Source of the DNA: Aedes albopictus
Lineage: Eukaryota; Arthropoda; Insecta; Diptera; Culicidae
DNA length: 64,000 nucleotides
Direction of reading: 5' to 3'
NCBI RefSeq assembly: GCF_035046485.1
Contig: NC_085138.1
Location: 5,455,409-5,519,408, forward strand
The notes beneath the pieces are model-generated. The model had not been told where the DNA came from. It ran no database searches and saw nothing but the letters and a program-made list of their open reading frames with translations. Position numbers and translations under genes: made by a program. Positions 34,076-45,300 of the stretch are shown piece by piece. Positions within the stretch are counted from its first letter, which is position 1, and the number at the start of each line of letters is the position of its first letter.

Positions 34076-34545
34076 TCGAGGCATTCTTCCAGGATTTCAT
34101 CCAGGCATTTCTATAGAAACTCCTCCAGGAATGCAACTAAGAATTCCTCTAGGAATTAACCCAGATATTTTTTCAAGATTTCCTTCAAAAATTTCTTCAA
34201 GAATTGATCCAGGAATTTCCTCAAGAATTCCTCTAGGGATTTCTTCAGGAATTCCTTCTGAGTTTCTGCTAGGAATTGGTCCAGAAGTTCCTCTAGGAAT
34301 TCCTCAAAAGGTTTCTTCATATATTTCCCCAGGGAGCCCTCCTGGAATTCCTCTAGCAAATTCTCCAGAAATTCAGCCAGGGATTCCTTCAGGACTTCCT
34401 CTAGGGTTTACTCCAGGAATTTCTCTTAGAATTCTTGCAGGGATTCCTCCAGATATTTCTGCAGGAATTCCTCCAATTCCTCCAGGAAGTTCTCCAGGGT
34501 TTCCGCCAGTAATTTGTCCAAAAGATTCCGCAGAATTTGCTGTGT
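34076..34545. repeat. Minisatellite, continuation
   Basis: Same 12-bp class as 30291-33553, displaced by the inserted element at 33554-34075. Confidence 0.88.
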
Positions 34546-35916
34546 ATAAGTTTCATTCAAATCTATTTTGATCTAAAGTGGTATCTTAACGTCTTATAGA
34601 GAATAAACTATCGGTATAGTTTTCAGAATGTGAGATCATCAAGTAGAAATCTGACTAAACCTCAAATGGAGATCTTTGGCTCATGTTGAAGAAAGAGGCA
34701 GGAATCAGTATCCAGCGAACCTTTGCTTTGTGTGCTGAAGTTACTGAACCAGAATAATCGACGAGGCTAAGAATACTCTCCTGCCTGACATGTTTAGAAA
34801 TAATAATCATTGATCACATCGATAACGTGTGATATCCGCTGTGCTTCGGACGGATATGGGGGTTCCTTTTTCATTGCCCATCGCACGGTAGCGCAGGGTG
34901 CTTTACCAGTCGGGTTATAATCCTTTGATGATTTTAATCGTAGCATAATAAAACGCTACCAAAGCGTTAACTGAACACAAATTATCGTTCCCGCTCACAA
35001 CACCTTCCAATGGGTAGCTGTACGACATGCAACGTCGTCAATAAAGACAGTTAAAAGCTCATCATGTGTGAATTTTGTAGAAATTATCGTGCTTCATTGG
35101 TAAAAAGATACGCAGCGTGACACATTAGCTGCCGTAGGATTAACAAAGATTTTGCATCGGCCACTGGTGGGCTGACCAGTTTGTAACATATTTAACGGAA
35201 CAGGACCGTAGTTGGAGAGTTTTATGGATTGTACCCAGTGGCCCAAACAAGCGGAAGAAGCTTGGCGCGTGTTCACAGTTAATCAACTGGAGTAAATTAA
35301 TTTAATTTAGAATCTGAATTAAAATGCTGTCTTCGAAGTTGTTTGTCATTAGTATTATTCAATTAGATAGAACTAGTATTTGCACATTTTCAAGGATAAT
35401 TGTTCATTTACGTTTTGACTGTCTAAGGAAGATGAGAAAATTTCAGATAATTTTGACAAATTTAATGTTGTCTTGTATGATTAAACAAACTTAGTGTGAA
35501 ATATGGGAACTGGGGGTGAGACGCCAATTTTAACCACAAAACACTTCACAATACTCAATTTTTTGACACATAATAAGAAGCACCAAAATGTTTCCTTCCA
35601 AATGGAAGAAACTATCAACCAGTTTTATGTTTTACTCCTCGAAAATTCAAATAGACTATCAGCATTTCAGTTTTAATGTGGGGTAAAACGTTCCACTAGC
35701 CACAACTAACGCCAGGATGTCAAGTTGCGTACATATACTTGAGTGCATGGTTTATTGAATTTGTTACTGTTCGAGAATGGTATGCAATCATTACGAAACT
35801 CTACTACAAATTCCATTTAAATGACTTAGAGAGCATAATCAAACAATAATTACGACAAAATGACATATGGATGTGTGATTTGTGAACTTGTTTATAATAA
35901 AAAAGCGCTATAATAT
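34546..35916. other. No gene seen
   Basis: Mixed AT-rich DNA. A 60-codon minus frame at 35276-35094 has no recognisable motif. Confidence 0.5.
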
Positions 35917-36000
35917 AATTCAGTAACAAATTTTGAAAACGACGTATAATCAATGCTACACCATTGATTATACGTCGTTTTCAAAATTTGTTACTGAATT
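35917..36000. repeat. Perfect 39-bp inverted repeat, 6-nt loop
   Basis: Arms 35917-35955 and 35962-36000 are exact complements around CTACAC. Transcribed, it would form a strong hairpin. It could be the end of a foldback MITE or a conversion product. Confidence 0.9.
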
Positions 36001-36204
36001 GTAAGAATTTACGTAATTTATGTCTACGTAATTTGTGTTAATGACTCTTTTAATGTAATCAACTAGGGGTGGGCATTTTACCCTAAACATGTCTCAAAAG
36101 TGTGGACTCTGTAATAAACTTATATTTTTAATATGTATCAAATATTTTAACTTCGATATCTCAAATAACATAACAAATTGTTTGGATGAGTGTAATCAGT
36201 TTCG

Positions 36205-36753
36205 TACACTGAACGAAACCCCCCGCCCAAGATCGACTGAGAGGCGATACGATCACGCCCCTTAACGACATTCGGTCGGAAACCGTATGGTCCACCGACC
36301 GAATGATGTCATCTTAAAACCGGATGACAGTGATATGAAAATAGAATGTCGACCATATGGTCGAGCAACTTTGTTTTTAGCGATTGTTAACAATAATGTC
36401 ACCGCTATCTTTCTAAAAAAATATGTGCTTAGTGGCTAGGGTACCCTTGCGGGCACCCTTTTCCAAAAATATGACATGTCCAGGATAGGGCATGCGACGC
36501 AAAGTCGTCAACGATCAAGGAACTTGTTACGCTATCGATGAATAAATTCGGTGCATCTGTGTGGCCTTCCCTCTGCAACTAATATACATTCACATAGCGT
36601 GCGTCGACTCATACGCGAATAAGATGATCGTCATCCGCTTTTCAGGATGATTGCCGTATGACTGATTCGTCATTCGAAAACACGATTTTGGTAATTTGGA
36701 CTGGATGGTCGGACAAATCAGTCGATTTCGGGATGGGGTTTTGGTTCAGTGTA
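36205..36753. mobile_element. ~550-bp MITE upstream of TRAPPC2
   Basis: The TIRs begin TACACTGAACGAAACCCC on the left and TACACTGAACCAAAACCCC inverted on the right. The interior has CG-rich words such as GACCGAATGATGTCATC. It ends about 570 bp before the TRAPPC2 start codon. Confidence 0.7.
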
Positions 36754-37321
36754 CCCTTTAATTTCGCCCTATTTTGCTTAACCTTTGATAGATACGCGTA
36801 TTTCGACTACCACTTGTAATCTTCCTCAGTGTCACTTAACAGCGTAAACTGATTAAACTGATTAAACGTCGCTATTACCATGGCAATCTTTGATTATTTC
36901 ATTGGCAAAATCATGAAACGTTTCAAATAAGCAGAAAATCATGGCTTACGCTGCAATTTAATCTGTTTAGTGAGTACCCCTAGTATAAATTCAGAAAATT
37001 AATATATTGTTCACGACAAGTTTTTGCGGAATTGAAAGCTAACGTCATTATATATTTCCTCTATCTACTAATACATTTTTATATGTTCTTCCTCACCTTC
37101 CACATTCATATGCGCATGCTCCGCTGTTTTCGTGCAGTTGCGAGGTCCGCCGACAGCTGGTGACAGTTCCATTGATTTTCGTGCAGTAGCTTGTTTACAA
37201 ACAAAAACTGCTTTGGCTCCTCATAAAATAATATCGAATCAATCGCTAGTGCATCAAGATCTTTTTTTTATTAATAGTTCGTACGTGTTTTTACTATTTC
37301 CATTCCATTTCCCGATTCGTG
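36754..37321 (+). other. Upstream region and 5' UTR of TRAPPC2
   Basis: No TATA box at a clear distance was seen. The last 60 bases before the ATG are T-rich and free of other in-frame ATGs close by. An upstream frame (37132-37329) overlaps the start codon in another frame and could be a leader frame, but I cannot place the transcription start. Confidence 0.45.
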
Positions 37322-37411
37322 ATGAGTAGTAGTTACTATTTCGCAATTGTCGGGCATAATGATAATCCAATCTTCGAAATGGAGTTCGTCAACGCCAACA
37401 AGGAGGCTAAG
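37322..37411 (+). CDS. TRAPPC2: TRAPPC2 (sedlin/Trs20), exon 1: residues 1-30
   Basis: The small subunit of TRAPP complexes, which tether and help activate Rab/Ypt GTPases during ER-to-Golgi and Golgi transport. This exon encodes [20 protein letters not shown] followed by [10 protein letters not shown], the conserved first strand region of sedlin (Y-F-x-I-V-G-H-x-D-N-P-x-F-E-M-E-F). It ends AAG|GTAAGA, a strong donor, in phase 0. The start is the only Met in this frame with the expected N-terminus. A SINE lies 27 bp beyond the donor. Exon 2 is 18.7 kb away at 56139. Confidence 0.9.
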
Positions 37412-37438
37412 GTAAGAGTAGCGCTAAGGATAGGGAGG

Positions 37439-37741
37439 TCGGCGTCGGTGGTGTAGTGGTAAGCGTGGTTGCCTCTCACCCCAGTCGGTCGGGGTTCAAT
37501 TCCCGTCGACGCCGATGGGATTTTCTGAGACATAAAATCCGTGATCACGTCTTCCCTCGGATAGGAAGTAAAGCCGTAGGTCCCGGCCCATGTGTTGATG
37601 GGTTCGATATGTAGGGTCCTCAGGTGTGGGGCTGTCTCCCTGGGGCGTCGGAATTTAAGGCTTAGCTCCTAGACCCAGCCGACGTAAAACACAACTGGCG
37701 CCGAACGGTGCTAGTTGGCCAGAAAAAAGAAGAAGAAGAAG
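37439..37741 (+). mobile_element. SINE with 13-bp duplication next to the TRAPPC2 donor
   Basis: The tRNA-like head GGCGTCGGTGGTGTAGTGGT ... GTCGGGGTTCAATTCCCGTC has acceptor complementarity (GGCGTCG/CGACGCC). A body of ~230 bp follows and an (AAG)n tail. AAGGATAGGGAGG is duplicated exactly at 37426-37438 and 37742-37754. It is intact and looks young. Confidence 0.9.
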
Positions 37742-37839
37742 AAGGATAGGGAGGAATACCAAAAATTACACGGACAGAAATCAATTCAGTTTGAAACAAA
37801 AATAAATGTGTTTGTTGATTTTCACGACTATCGTCTTCT

Positions 37840-37908
37840 TCTTTTTGGCATAACGTTCCAACTCGGACAAAGTTCGCTTCTCAGCTTCCTACGGGCCCTT
37901 CCACAGTA
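37840..37908 (-). repeat. SINE 3' tail, minus strand
   Basis: The plus strand reads TCTTCTTCTTTTTGGCATAA, the complement of the SINE tail. The piece is 5'-truncated and abuts the TTAACCCGT repeat. Confidence 0.65.
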
Positions 37909-38300
37909 TTTAACCCGTAAACACCTGGTACGATCTTCTTTTGGTAGAAATGCAATATCCTCTTTATTTTCAAATACTGCGCGGCTTCGTGGTCGTACGG
38001 CTAGTGTCACCAAGCTCTTAGTCGCATCGTGCTGGGAAGCGCGGGTTCGATTCCCGTCGCAGCTGTCAGGAAAAGTTTTCGGCTGTGCCACTGGGCGTTG
38101 CATGCTTGTCCAGTGTCGTGCTTCCTTCGCAGAGCAAAAAAGCTCTCTGGAAGCATATAACGTGTCGGTGTCTTTTAAAACATGTTATCCTGGAGTCTTT
38201 TTTATAGTCAAGGGAAATATTTGTGTTGAAAAATGCGGGGTCCCATTTGCTTCCTCCTTTTTGCTGCTAGCTGAAAATACGTAGCGTTTTTGTATTTTTT
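37909..38300 (+). repeat. Copy of the TTAACCCGT terminal sequence, split by a SINE
   Basis: It matches 7487-7640: TTAACCCGTAAACACC, TTCTTTTGGTAGAAATGCAA, then (after the SINE) TATCCTGGAGTCTTTTTTAT. It has no adjoining minisatellite, which shows that the terminal sequence exists apart from the array. Confidence 0.7.
37976..38170 (+). mobile_element. SINE nested in the TTAACCCGT repeat
   Basis: The head GCGGCTTCGTGGTCGTACGG ... AGCGCGGGTTCGATTCCCGT interrupts the repeat between TCAAATAC and AAAACATGTTATCCTGG. The uninterrupted counterpart at about 7545-7560 supports insertion. It ends without a long tail. Confidence 0.72.
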
Positions 38301-38818
38301 TTATTAATTCTACATGTTTTTGCTCAAATTTCATCGTTTCACTAATCGTTAACAGTTTTCACTGATCCTTGACATGCAGTGTATTACTACCCATCATAAT
38401 GTGCTTAAGTTTTCATCCCAGAACTTATCTAAGGTCTTCAAAGTACTCCGAAGTTTGTGTCACAAATCATGCATACTAAACCAAATTTTATACACGCTGC
38501 ATTTTCGCAGAACATAGTCTACGGTACTCAAAAAAACATCATTAGAAAATAATGTCAAGTATCATTGGGTGATCTAGCTTATCCAAACTAATCTGAAGTT
38601 GATTTCTATTATTAGGATCTTCAATATCTACCATCATTTCTGTACACTCTTTTCAAAAAGTTTAGTCACGATGACGACCATTGAACCTTGTAATATTACG
38701 AGTAACTCGGTACTGTGGTAGTTGTACATTCCGTGAAAAACGAATAGCCTCTAATACACTGTGAGGTTTGGGTTTCAATATCTACAAATTGTATAGTTTA
38801 TTGCATTGCTAACTGGAC
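38301..38818. other. No gene seen (intronic)
   Basis: AT-rich, without frames or repeats I could define. Confidence 0.5.
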
Positions 38819-38986
38819 TGCGACAGAGTGCGGAATCTTAAATAAAAGTGCGATATTGCATCAAATCGTTCCGGTGTCTTCACCGCACTTATTCATCATG
38901 AGCTAATGAATAAGTGCGATGAAGACACCGAAACGATCTGACACCAAATCGCTCTTTTATTTGAGATTCCGCACTTCCTCGTCGCA
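38819..38986. mobile_element. Foldback MITE, AGTGCGGAATC family
   Basis: Ends GTGCGGAATCTTAAATAAAA and, inverted, GTGCGGAATCTCAAATAAAA. The centre is nearly perfect too: GGTGTCTTC...GCACTTATTCAT around CATGAGCTA. It shares TTGCATCAAATC and TGTCTTC words with the MITE at 50821-51047. Confidence 0.8.
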
Positions 38987-40555
38987 CTTTTAACTGCGCA
39001 ATGCGCAATATCATGCTATAAATGTGAAGAGCGTTCGCGGAATGTAATCTAAAGTGTAATCCATGCCACAAACTATTGGAATTACAACCTTCAATGTCTA
39101 CAGAGTCTGCTCTTGTATCGCTCCTCTCTATCGCGTAATTCTTTCGTAATCGTTCCTGTTGTACCTCACAATAGTATGAGTATCTATACTTTTGTTTCTA
39201 TTTGGGTGTCCACTTACATACATATGGACCCCAATGTATTTTAAAGTATGGGTCGCAACATCTGTATATCTTGTGATACTTTTATTGTAGCGAATGCTCA
39301 CGGAATATAATCTACGCTACTTTACAGTAATGATGTAATTAACCCTTTGATCGTATCCTCGCTGGCCTCAAACGTGTTTGTTATGCTCGGTTTCAACATC
39401 GGGATCATGTATGACCCCTCCGACTCCAAAGGGTTGGCATCACTGAACGAATCCCCGAAGAAATCCCAAATACAAATTTCTGAATCTTTAGAAGAGTTTT
39501 TGGATGAATCCAAAGTGGAATTCCTGTAGAAAACCCTACAGCAATTCCTAGAGGAATCCCGCCAGTAATCCCTGGGAAATCCCCACAGGATTCACTGGAA
39601 AAGTTCTGGGAGTTATCTTCTCAGGAATTCCTGGAGATATATACGGTAGAATTTCTGGATAAACTTTAAGGACAAACGACTTGAAATCCCGTTTGAACAG
39701 TGCATCAGAACTTCAGATGCATAAATCTCAAGAAGCAAGCTTCAAACAAGAGTGCATTTTATTTTTCTGTTCTTGCTCACTTGTAGCAAACTTAAAATAA
39801 GAAGATCAGGTGCACTGATTTCGTTTACGAAGAGATTTGTGCGCTCGAAATTTTGAGTAGGTGCCAAAGTCGGCCTTTGTGGCGGCCATTTTAGGATTCT
39901 AACAAGTCTGTCCTTAATACAAAACCAGTCGAAAGCCAGTTGAAACGATATATCAATTCCCAGTCGAAATTCACGTCACTTTTGATAGAATATGTGAGGG
40001 AATTGCTGGAAGCATCAAATGAGGAATTTCTGTAATCCTAGAACTGCCGTTCTACGCATCGTTATCCCATGTTATACGGGATTCCCATATAATATGGGAC
40101 CATTGGGCATAGTATGGCAGAGAAGGAGTCTCGGAAGGATTACCTGGAGAAATTGTAGCAGGAATAGCTAGAAGAATCCTAGTCAGAATTTCTAGAGGAT
40201 CACAGGAGGAATCCAGTGAATAAATATGAGGAGAAATGCTTGAAAAACAAACCCTGGAAAAATCTCAGAAAAAATGCAGGAGGAAATTTTGAAGGAATAC
40301 ATTCAGGAACACCTTAACTAATTCTAGCAGATTTTCCTGGAAGTGAAAAATATTCCCAAAAAATATTCCTGGAGGAATCCTATCAATACTTCCTGGAGCA
40401 AATTTAGCTGGCACCCCCTAGCAGTAATAGCTAGAACAACTGCAGTTCAAATTTCTGGATATATATAAAAAAAAGAAATCTATGAAGAAAATCTCAGAGA
40501 GCTTTTTTTTAACATCCCTTGGAAAATTATTGAATACATCACTAGGGTATTTCTG
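38987..40555. other. Intronic DNA, sparse degenerate minisatellite
   Basis: From about 39510 to 40540 scattered units such as GAGGAATTCCTG-like words appear among unique sequence, suggesting a very decayed array in the complementary orientation. Nothing coding. Confidence 0.5.
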
Positions 40556-40927
40556 TACACGGAGAGACGAAACTACCCAAAAGTGAGTTCTTTCCACTCA
40601 ACTTCGGGGTTGCGTGCGTCAAGCCACTTTTGAGTTGATGGAATCGATGTTTTTGTTGGGTTGTTCCCGCTTGTTTCCATGTGAAAGGAATACCTAATTT
40701 TAGGTTTTTTTCACCTAACCGAAATTTTGACTAGGTTGTATTCACTCACATTTGAGTACTGTGCTAGAAACTCAGTTTTGGCTTGACGCACTGAACTGCA
40801 AAAGCTGGGCTGTTTCTTTCTTCACTCTCTGACAACATTAGAAAGAGCGCATGAAAAGGGAGACGAAAAAGAACTCAAAATTGAGTTTAAAAGTACCTAA
40901 TTTTGAGTTTTTCAGTTTCTCCGTGTA
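40556..40927. mobile_element. MITE, TACACGGAGA family, copy 1
   Basis: Ends TACACGGAGAGACGAAACTA and, inverted, TACACGGAGAAACTGAAAAA; both lead into ACTCAAAATTGAGTT-like subterminal words repeated several times. The same family is at 57417-57798. Confidence 0.78.
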
Positions 40928-41016
40928 CGAATCCTATCATCAGCTTCTGGATGTTTTCCAGCAGGAATATCTTGGTGAATCCCAGAAGAAACTCCAACAG
41001 GCATTGTTCTAAATTT

Positions 41017-41165
41017 AATAAAGATCTTGATCTTATGATAAAATATGACTAATTTTGAATTAGAAAAAAAAAATCACAGATATATAGACGTATGCCCAAT
41101 TTAATAAAGATTTTATGATAAAATATGACTAATTTTGATAAGAAAAAAATCACAAATATGTTGAC
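41017..41165. repeat. Short direct duplication (~75-80 bp)
   Basis: TTATGATAAAATATGACTAA is followed by TTTTGA...AATCACA, and the block occurs twice, at about 41033 and 41110. Confidence 0.75.
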
Positions 41166-42023
41166 GTAACACTTAAGTTATGTCCATAGTACACCGATTT
41201 AACTATATCAATTTAAAGAAAACAGTAGTTAGCTGACTGCAATCCATCGTTTTTACATTAGATAAACATGACTTCGTACATCGCATTCATGGTTTTCAAA
41301 AGTAACAGAACACTTCAATTCAAAAAATGATATTTTTGGGGAATCAAGGCAAAATGACCAAAATACCAGTTTGTTCAATTTTTATCCTGATTTATTCGAT
41401 GGCTCAAATGTATTTACCAAGTAGAAACTCATTTGGATGGACATTTACTGACCTTCTCGCTAGATAAATAGCATATCTTACCAGAAATGCGATAATCTGG
41501 GGGAATATGGTAAAATGGGCATGACAATCATTCATGCGGTCAAGTTTAACATTCATTTATATCGGCAATATATATGAGCTTGATTGGTGGAAATTGTATA
41601 CTTCAAGATCACTTTCGCTTCTGAAAATATATGAATCTCTATCAAAAAAGGCTAAAAATGGGGAATTGGGGTAAAATGAGAATGTTAACGATCCGTGCAG
41701 CCTATGAAACCAATTTTATTCGATTCCCCGCATATTTTTACATCAGAAAAGTATGGCTTCGTAGACCGCATGCATGGTTTTCAAAAGTTGCAGAGCTCTT
41801 CAGTTCAAAAAATTATATTTTTGGGGCATCAAGGCAAAATGACCAAAAAAGCAGTTCGTTGGATTTTTTATCCCGATTTATTCGATGGCTCAAATGTATT
41901 TACCAGGTAAAAACTCATTTTGATGGATTTTTACTGATTTTCTCCCTAGATAAATGGCATGTCCTACCAGAAATGCGAAAATCTGGAGGAATATGGTAAA
42001 ACGGGCATGACAATCATTCATGC

Positions 42024-42283
42024 TTTTATATCCGCGAATAGGTTTTAATCTGAGGTGGACTCGAGGTTACCGGAGAACTGATTAGAGATTATTGAATTAC
42101 CACGCTGTAGACTTTCGGAGCTGTTTGGTAAGACGTCTGTAGCACAAGGCAGTTCGAGTTGAAAGAGGCCGACAGCCGCCGACTCATGTTTATTTAAGAG
42201 GTCTAGGTAGCAGACCGTTTGCTATAATAACTTTTTATGGCGAACACACTTATTCGCTTTTAACACATTTGAAGTACATATTA
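42024..42283 (-). repeat. 3' LTR (260 bp)
   Basis: In element orientation it starts TAATATGTACTTC and ends GGATATAAAA. It does not show the usual TG...CA ends at these borders, but the borders are fixed by the flanking CATGC duplication and by the internal junctions. Confidence 0.92.
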
Positions 42284-42300
42284 GTCCTTCCTTTTTTCGA
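42284..42300 (-). promoter_or_regulatory. Polypurine tract
   Basis: The element strand reads TCGAAAAAAGGAAGGAC directly before the 3' LTR. This is the usual position and composition for priming plus-strand DNA. Confidence 0.85.
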
Positions 42301-42379
42301 GTTAATAGTTTATCTATTATTTAACAAAAATCGATTTCATCAAAAATTAGAACATACAATTCAATATGATCATTTAACA

Positions 42380-45300
42380 TTAAAAATATTCGAATTCACT
42401 TTTATGATTTGTTCTTCTTCTTCTCTTCGACCGCCTCGGCAGGCCATCGAGCGCCAGGCTGGCATCAGACTTCCGCTTTCGGTTCGGCTTAACTTGAGAT
42501 TCGACACCGCGCAATTCGCACTTCGGGAAACCCCGGAAAGGCTCCTCGCTCGGCTCTTCCTCGTGACTCGTTTCTTGTGGCGTTGATCTTGATGGTAACG
42601 GTGATGATGGCAGTGATGGACCAGGGTTATCGACAGTGCGATCGACATGCACCACCATCCTTCTTCGCGCACGGCCGTCCGCATCGTCTATGAGCTTAAC
42701 TTGACTTCGATGCGCCGTGATGATTGTACCGTTTCCAATCGTAATCTGTAAAATATGTTTACAAAACCGTTTTACAAAATACGCCTTTAACCATTTAGCC
42801 TGATGGTGAGGATTGCTATTCTTGTACCATAAAGCATCACCCGCCATCAGACTATCCAAAAGATCTTTAGTTGTTTCAATCTCATTATTAGATCCAGCGG
42901 TTAGTTCATCATTACGCTTATTATTTGTTAATGGTATTTTTTTATTAGTGTATCGCTTAGGATTAATCAAATCGATTAACAGCTTAGGAGTATAACTGAA
43001 AACTTTTTCGGAAGGAAAGCTACCATCCATCGTCACATTATTTCTAAAATTTATTAAAAACAGGTTAATAAGATCCTCCAGCTCTATGCTCAAAAGTTCA
43101 GGGTCAAGTAGAAACTTTTTCAATACATCTTTTACCGTACGAACTAATCTCTCCGCCTGGCCATTACTAGCAGGGTTGTATGGAGGACTGTTTAGGACCC
43201 GTATTCCTTGCCTCTCAAGAAAGTTTTTAAATTCATGAGAATTGAATGGAGGACCGGATACAAAAATATCCGGAAACCCAAATCTAGCAAAATATGCCAA
43301 ACATGTTTTTACAACTTTTGAACACGATATATCATTTTCAATGAACTCATTTTCCACCTTTTTCAAAAAACTGCTTGTCAAAAACTTGGATTTCTTTACT
43401 CTGCCAACAAAATGCAGAACTACTTCATCAAATGCACCATAAGCTACTACGATTTGTTGTCTTGGATTGAACAATTCAAGGAAATTGTTTCCAAAAGGTG
43501 AACTATCTGATTTGTTACAACTACCATTCCAAAAAGCAATAAATTCGTTCTTCAACAAACTATACAACCAATATAGTTTGCAAGACAAAACTGGAATGTT
43601 TCTGTTATAGTAATACGAAGGAGTTTCCCACTGCAACAAACCTCCTTTGCAAATGGTATAGTACAGGTATTTCAACCAAATTACAAACACTATCGTTTCC
43701 TCCCAATTTGCATTAATATTTGCTTTAGACAAGCTATCTAAAACAATAAAAGGGTTTCGTCTGTAGTCTGCACTTTTATGCATAGGAATTTCAAAACTCT
43801 GACAATCTGGACTATCGAAACATTTAGTTACTTTGTCCCTCAACCTGTAGGAAATGTCATAAAATTTCTTAAACATTTGTTTGTCTGTTTTTAAAACCAA
43901 CTCGGCTTCATAACCATCAATGGGAGTTGCGAAATCTTGAATGAAAACATCAGAAAATTTGTTTCCAACATAATTCATCACGTCTTTATTCTTACTGTCA
44001 GTTAAACTGTTAACCATTACTTGTTTGTCAAAATAACATCGCCAATCTGGAAAGAAAACTTCTAACCAGGTTCTCCCTAATAAAGGTACAAACTCATGAT
44101 CACAATCTAAAACTATAAGCTTCAATTTTGCCTTTATATTCCGAAATTTAACCGAAACAACAACTTCCCCAGCAATTTTCAATCTGGAACCGTTTACCAC
44201 TATTAAATTATTTAAACTTTTCTCAATGGGAACATCAAATTTAGCCAAATATAACTTCTTCCCAATGACGGAAACAGCGGAGCCACTATCAATCTCCATT
44301 TGCAAATTAACACCCTGAATAGTTAGTTCTAGTAAACATGGATGGCTTATATTGTTAACAGACAAAACATGCATGCATTGTAATTCACCTTTATCGGAAT
44401 CATCACTCTTTTCGTCCCAGGAAATACGATTCATCATACTGGACAAGGTACTTGTCTCAGGCTCTTCCATATTCACGTTGTTGATCGGGTCTTTCTTATA
44501 CTGTTTCAACTTATAACACTTCCTTCGGACGTGTCCAACTACCCCACAATAGCTGCACACCCTTTGATCGAAGACCAGCTGCCTACCGCTTCTACTATCC
44601 GCTCGCTGATTGCTTGCACCCTGGTATCTGTTCCGATGTTCTTGGAATCTTACTTGCCTGGACTCTCTGGATTGTGAAGTATGATTTCTACGATCGTTGT
44701 AGCCATAGGAATTTGCGCTGGGCTGACTACCTCGTACAGGAGAAACGGACGGAGGATTGAAACCTAGTCGACTTTTGACTGGTCCTCGGTTTTGAGCTAA
44801 CTGTTTTACACGCTGCAAGAGAGCTCCTCGCGCACCAACAATAGAAGCAATTTGCCCTAAGGAACCGTCCTGTGTCAATGCTCTTGTATTGGAATTAGCC
44901 ATTTCCCATGTTGTCACCATCTTCTCAACCTGAGCCAAGTTAAGTTTTTCGCTATCCTCAGCCAACAACTTCTGTTTTAAATTGTCATCCGACAAACCAA
45001 TCAATATGCGATCTACTATGCGGTCCTGCTTGTCGTTCTTGAAATTACAGTATTCCGCTTGGAGTTTCAGCGAGAAAACAAAATCACTGGCTGTCTCACC
45101 AGGTTGTTGAACCCTGGAGCCAAATTTGTAACGTTGGATTAACGCGGAATCCGTTTTATCCAGTTTTTGTTTCAGCTTTTCGATTAATTCATCAAAAGGT
45201 GCTGCATCGAGTAACTCATCACTAAGGTACAAGCTCTGAGCTACCTCGAACAAAAAATCTCCTCCAAGTAAGAACATTTGATCCTTTCTGTCCGCTTCTA

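Noticed and set aside
30905..34571. Frames up to 170 codons reading as Ile-Pro-Pro-Gly or Ser-Arg-Asn repeats
   Set aside because: Same minisatellite artefact; collagen-like look comes from the repeat unit.
37441..37515. tRNA gene
   Set aside because: It is the head of a SINE with an exact 13-bp target duplication around the whole 303-bp element.
42269..42684. Frames at the 3' end of the LTR element on both strands
   Set aside because: They overlap the end of the 1014-codon frame or the PPT region and show no motif.
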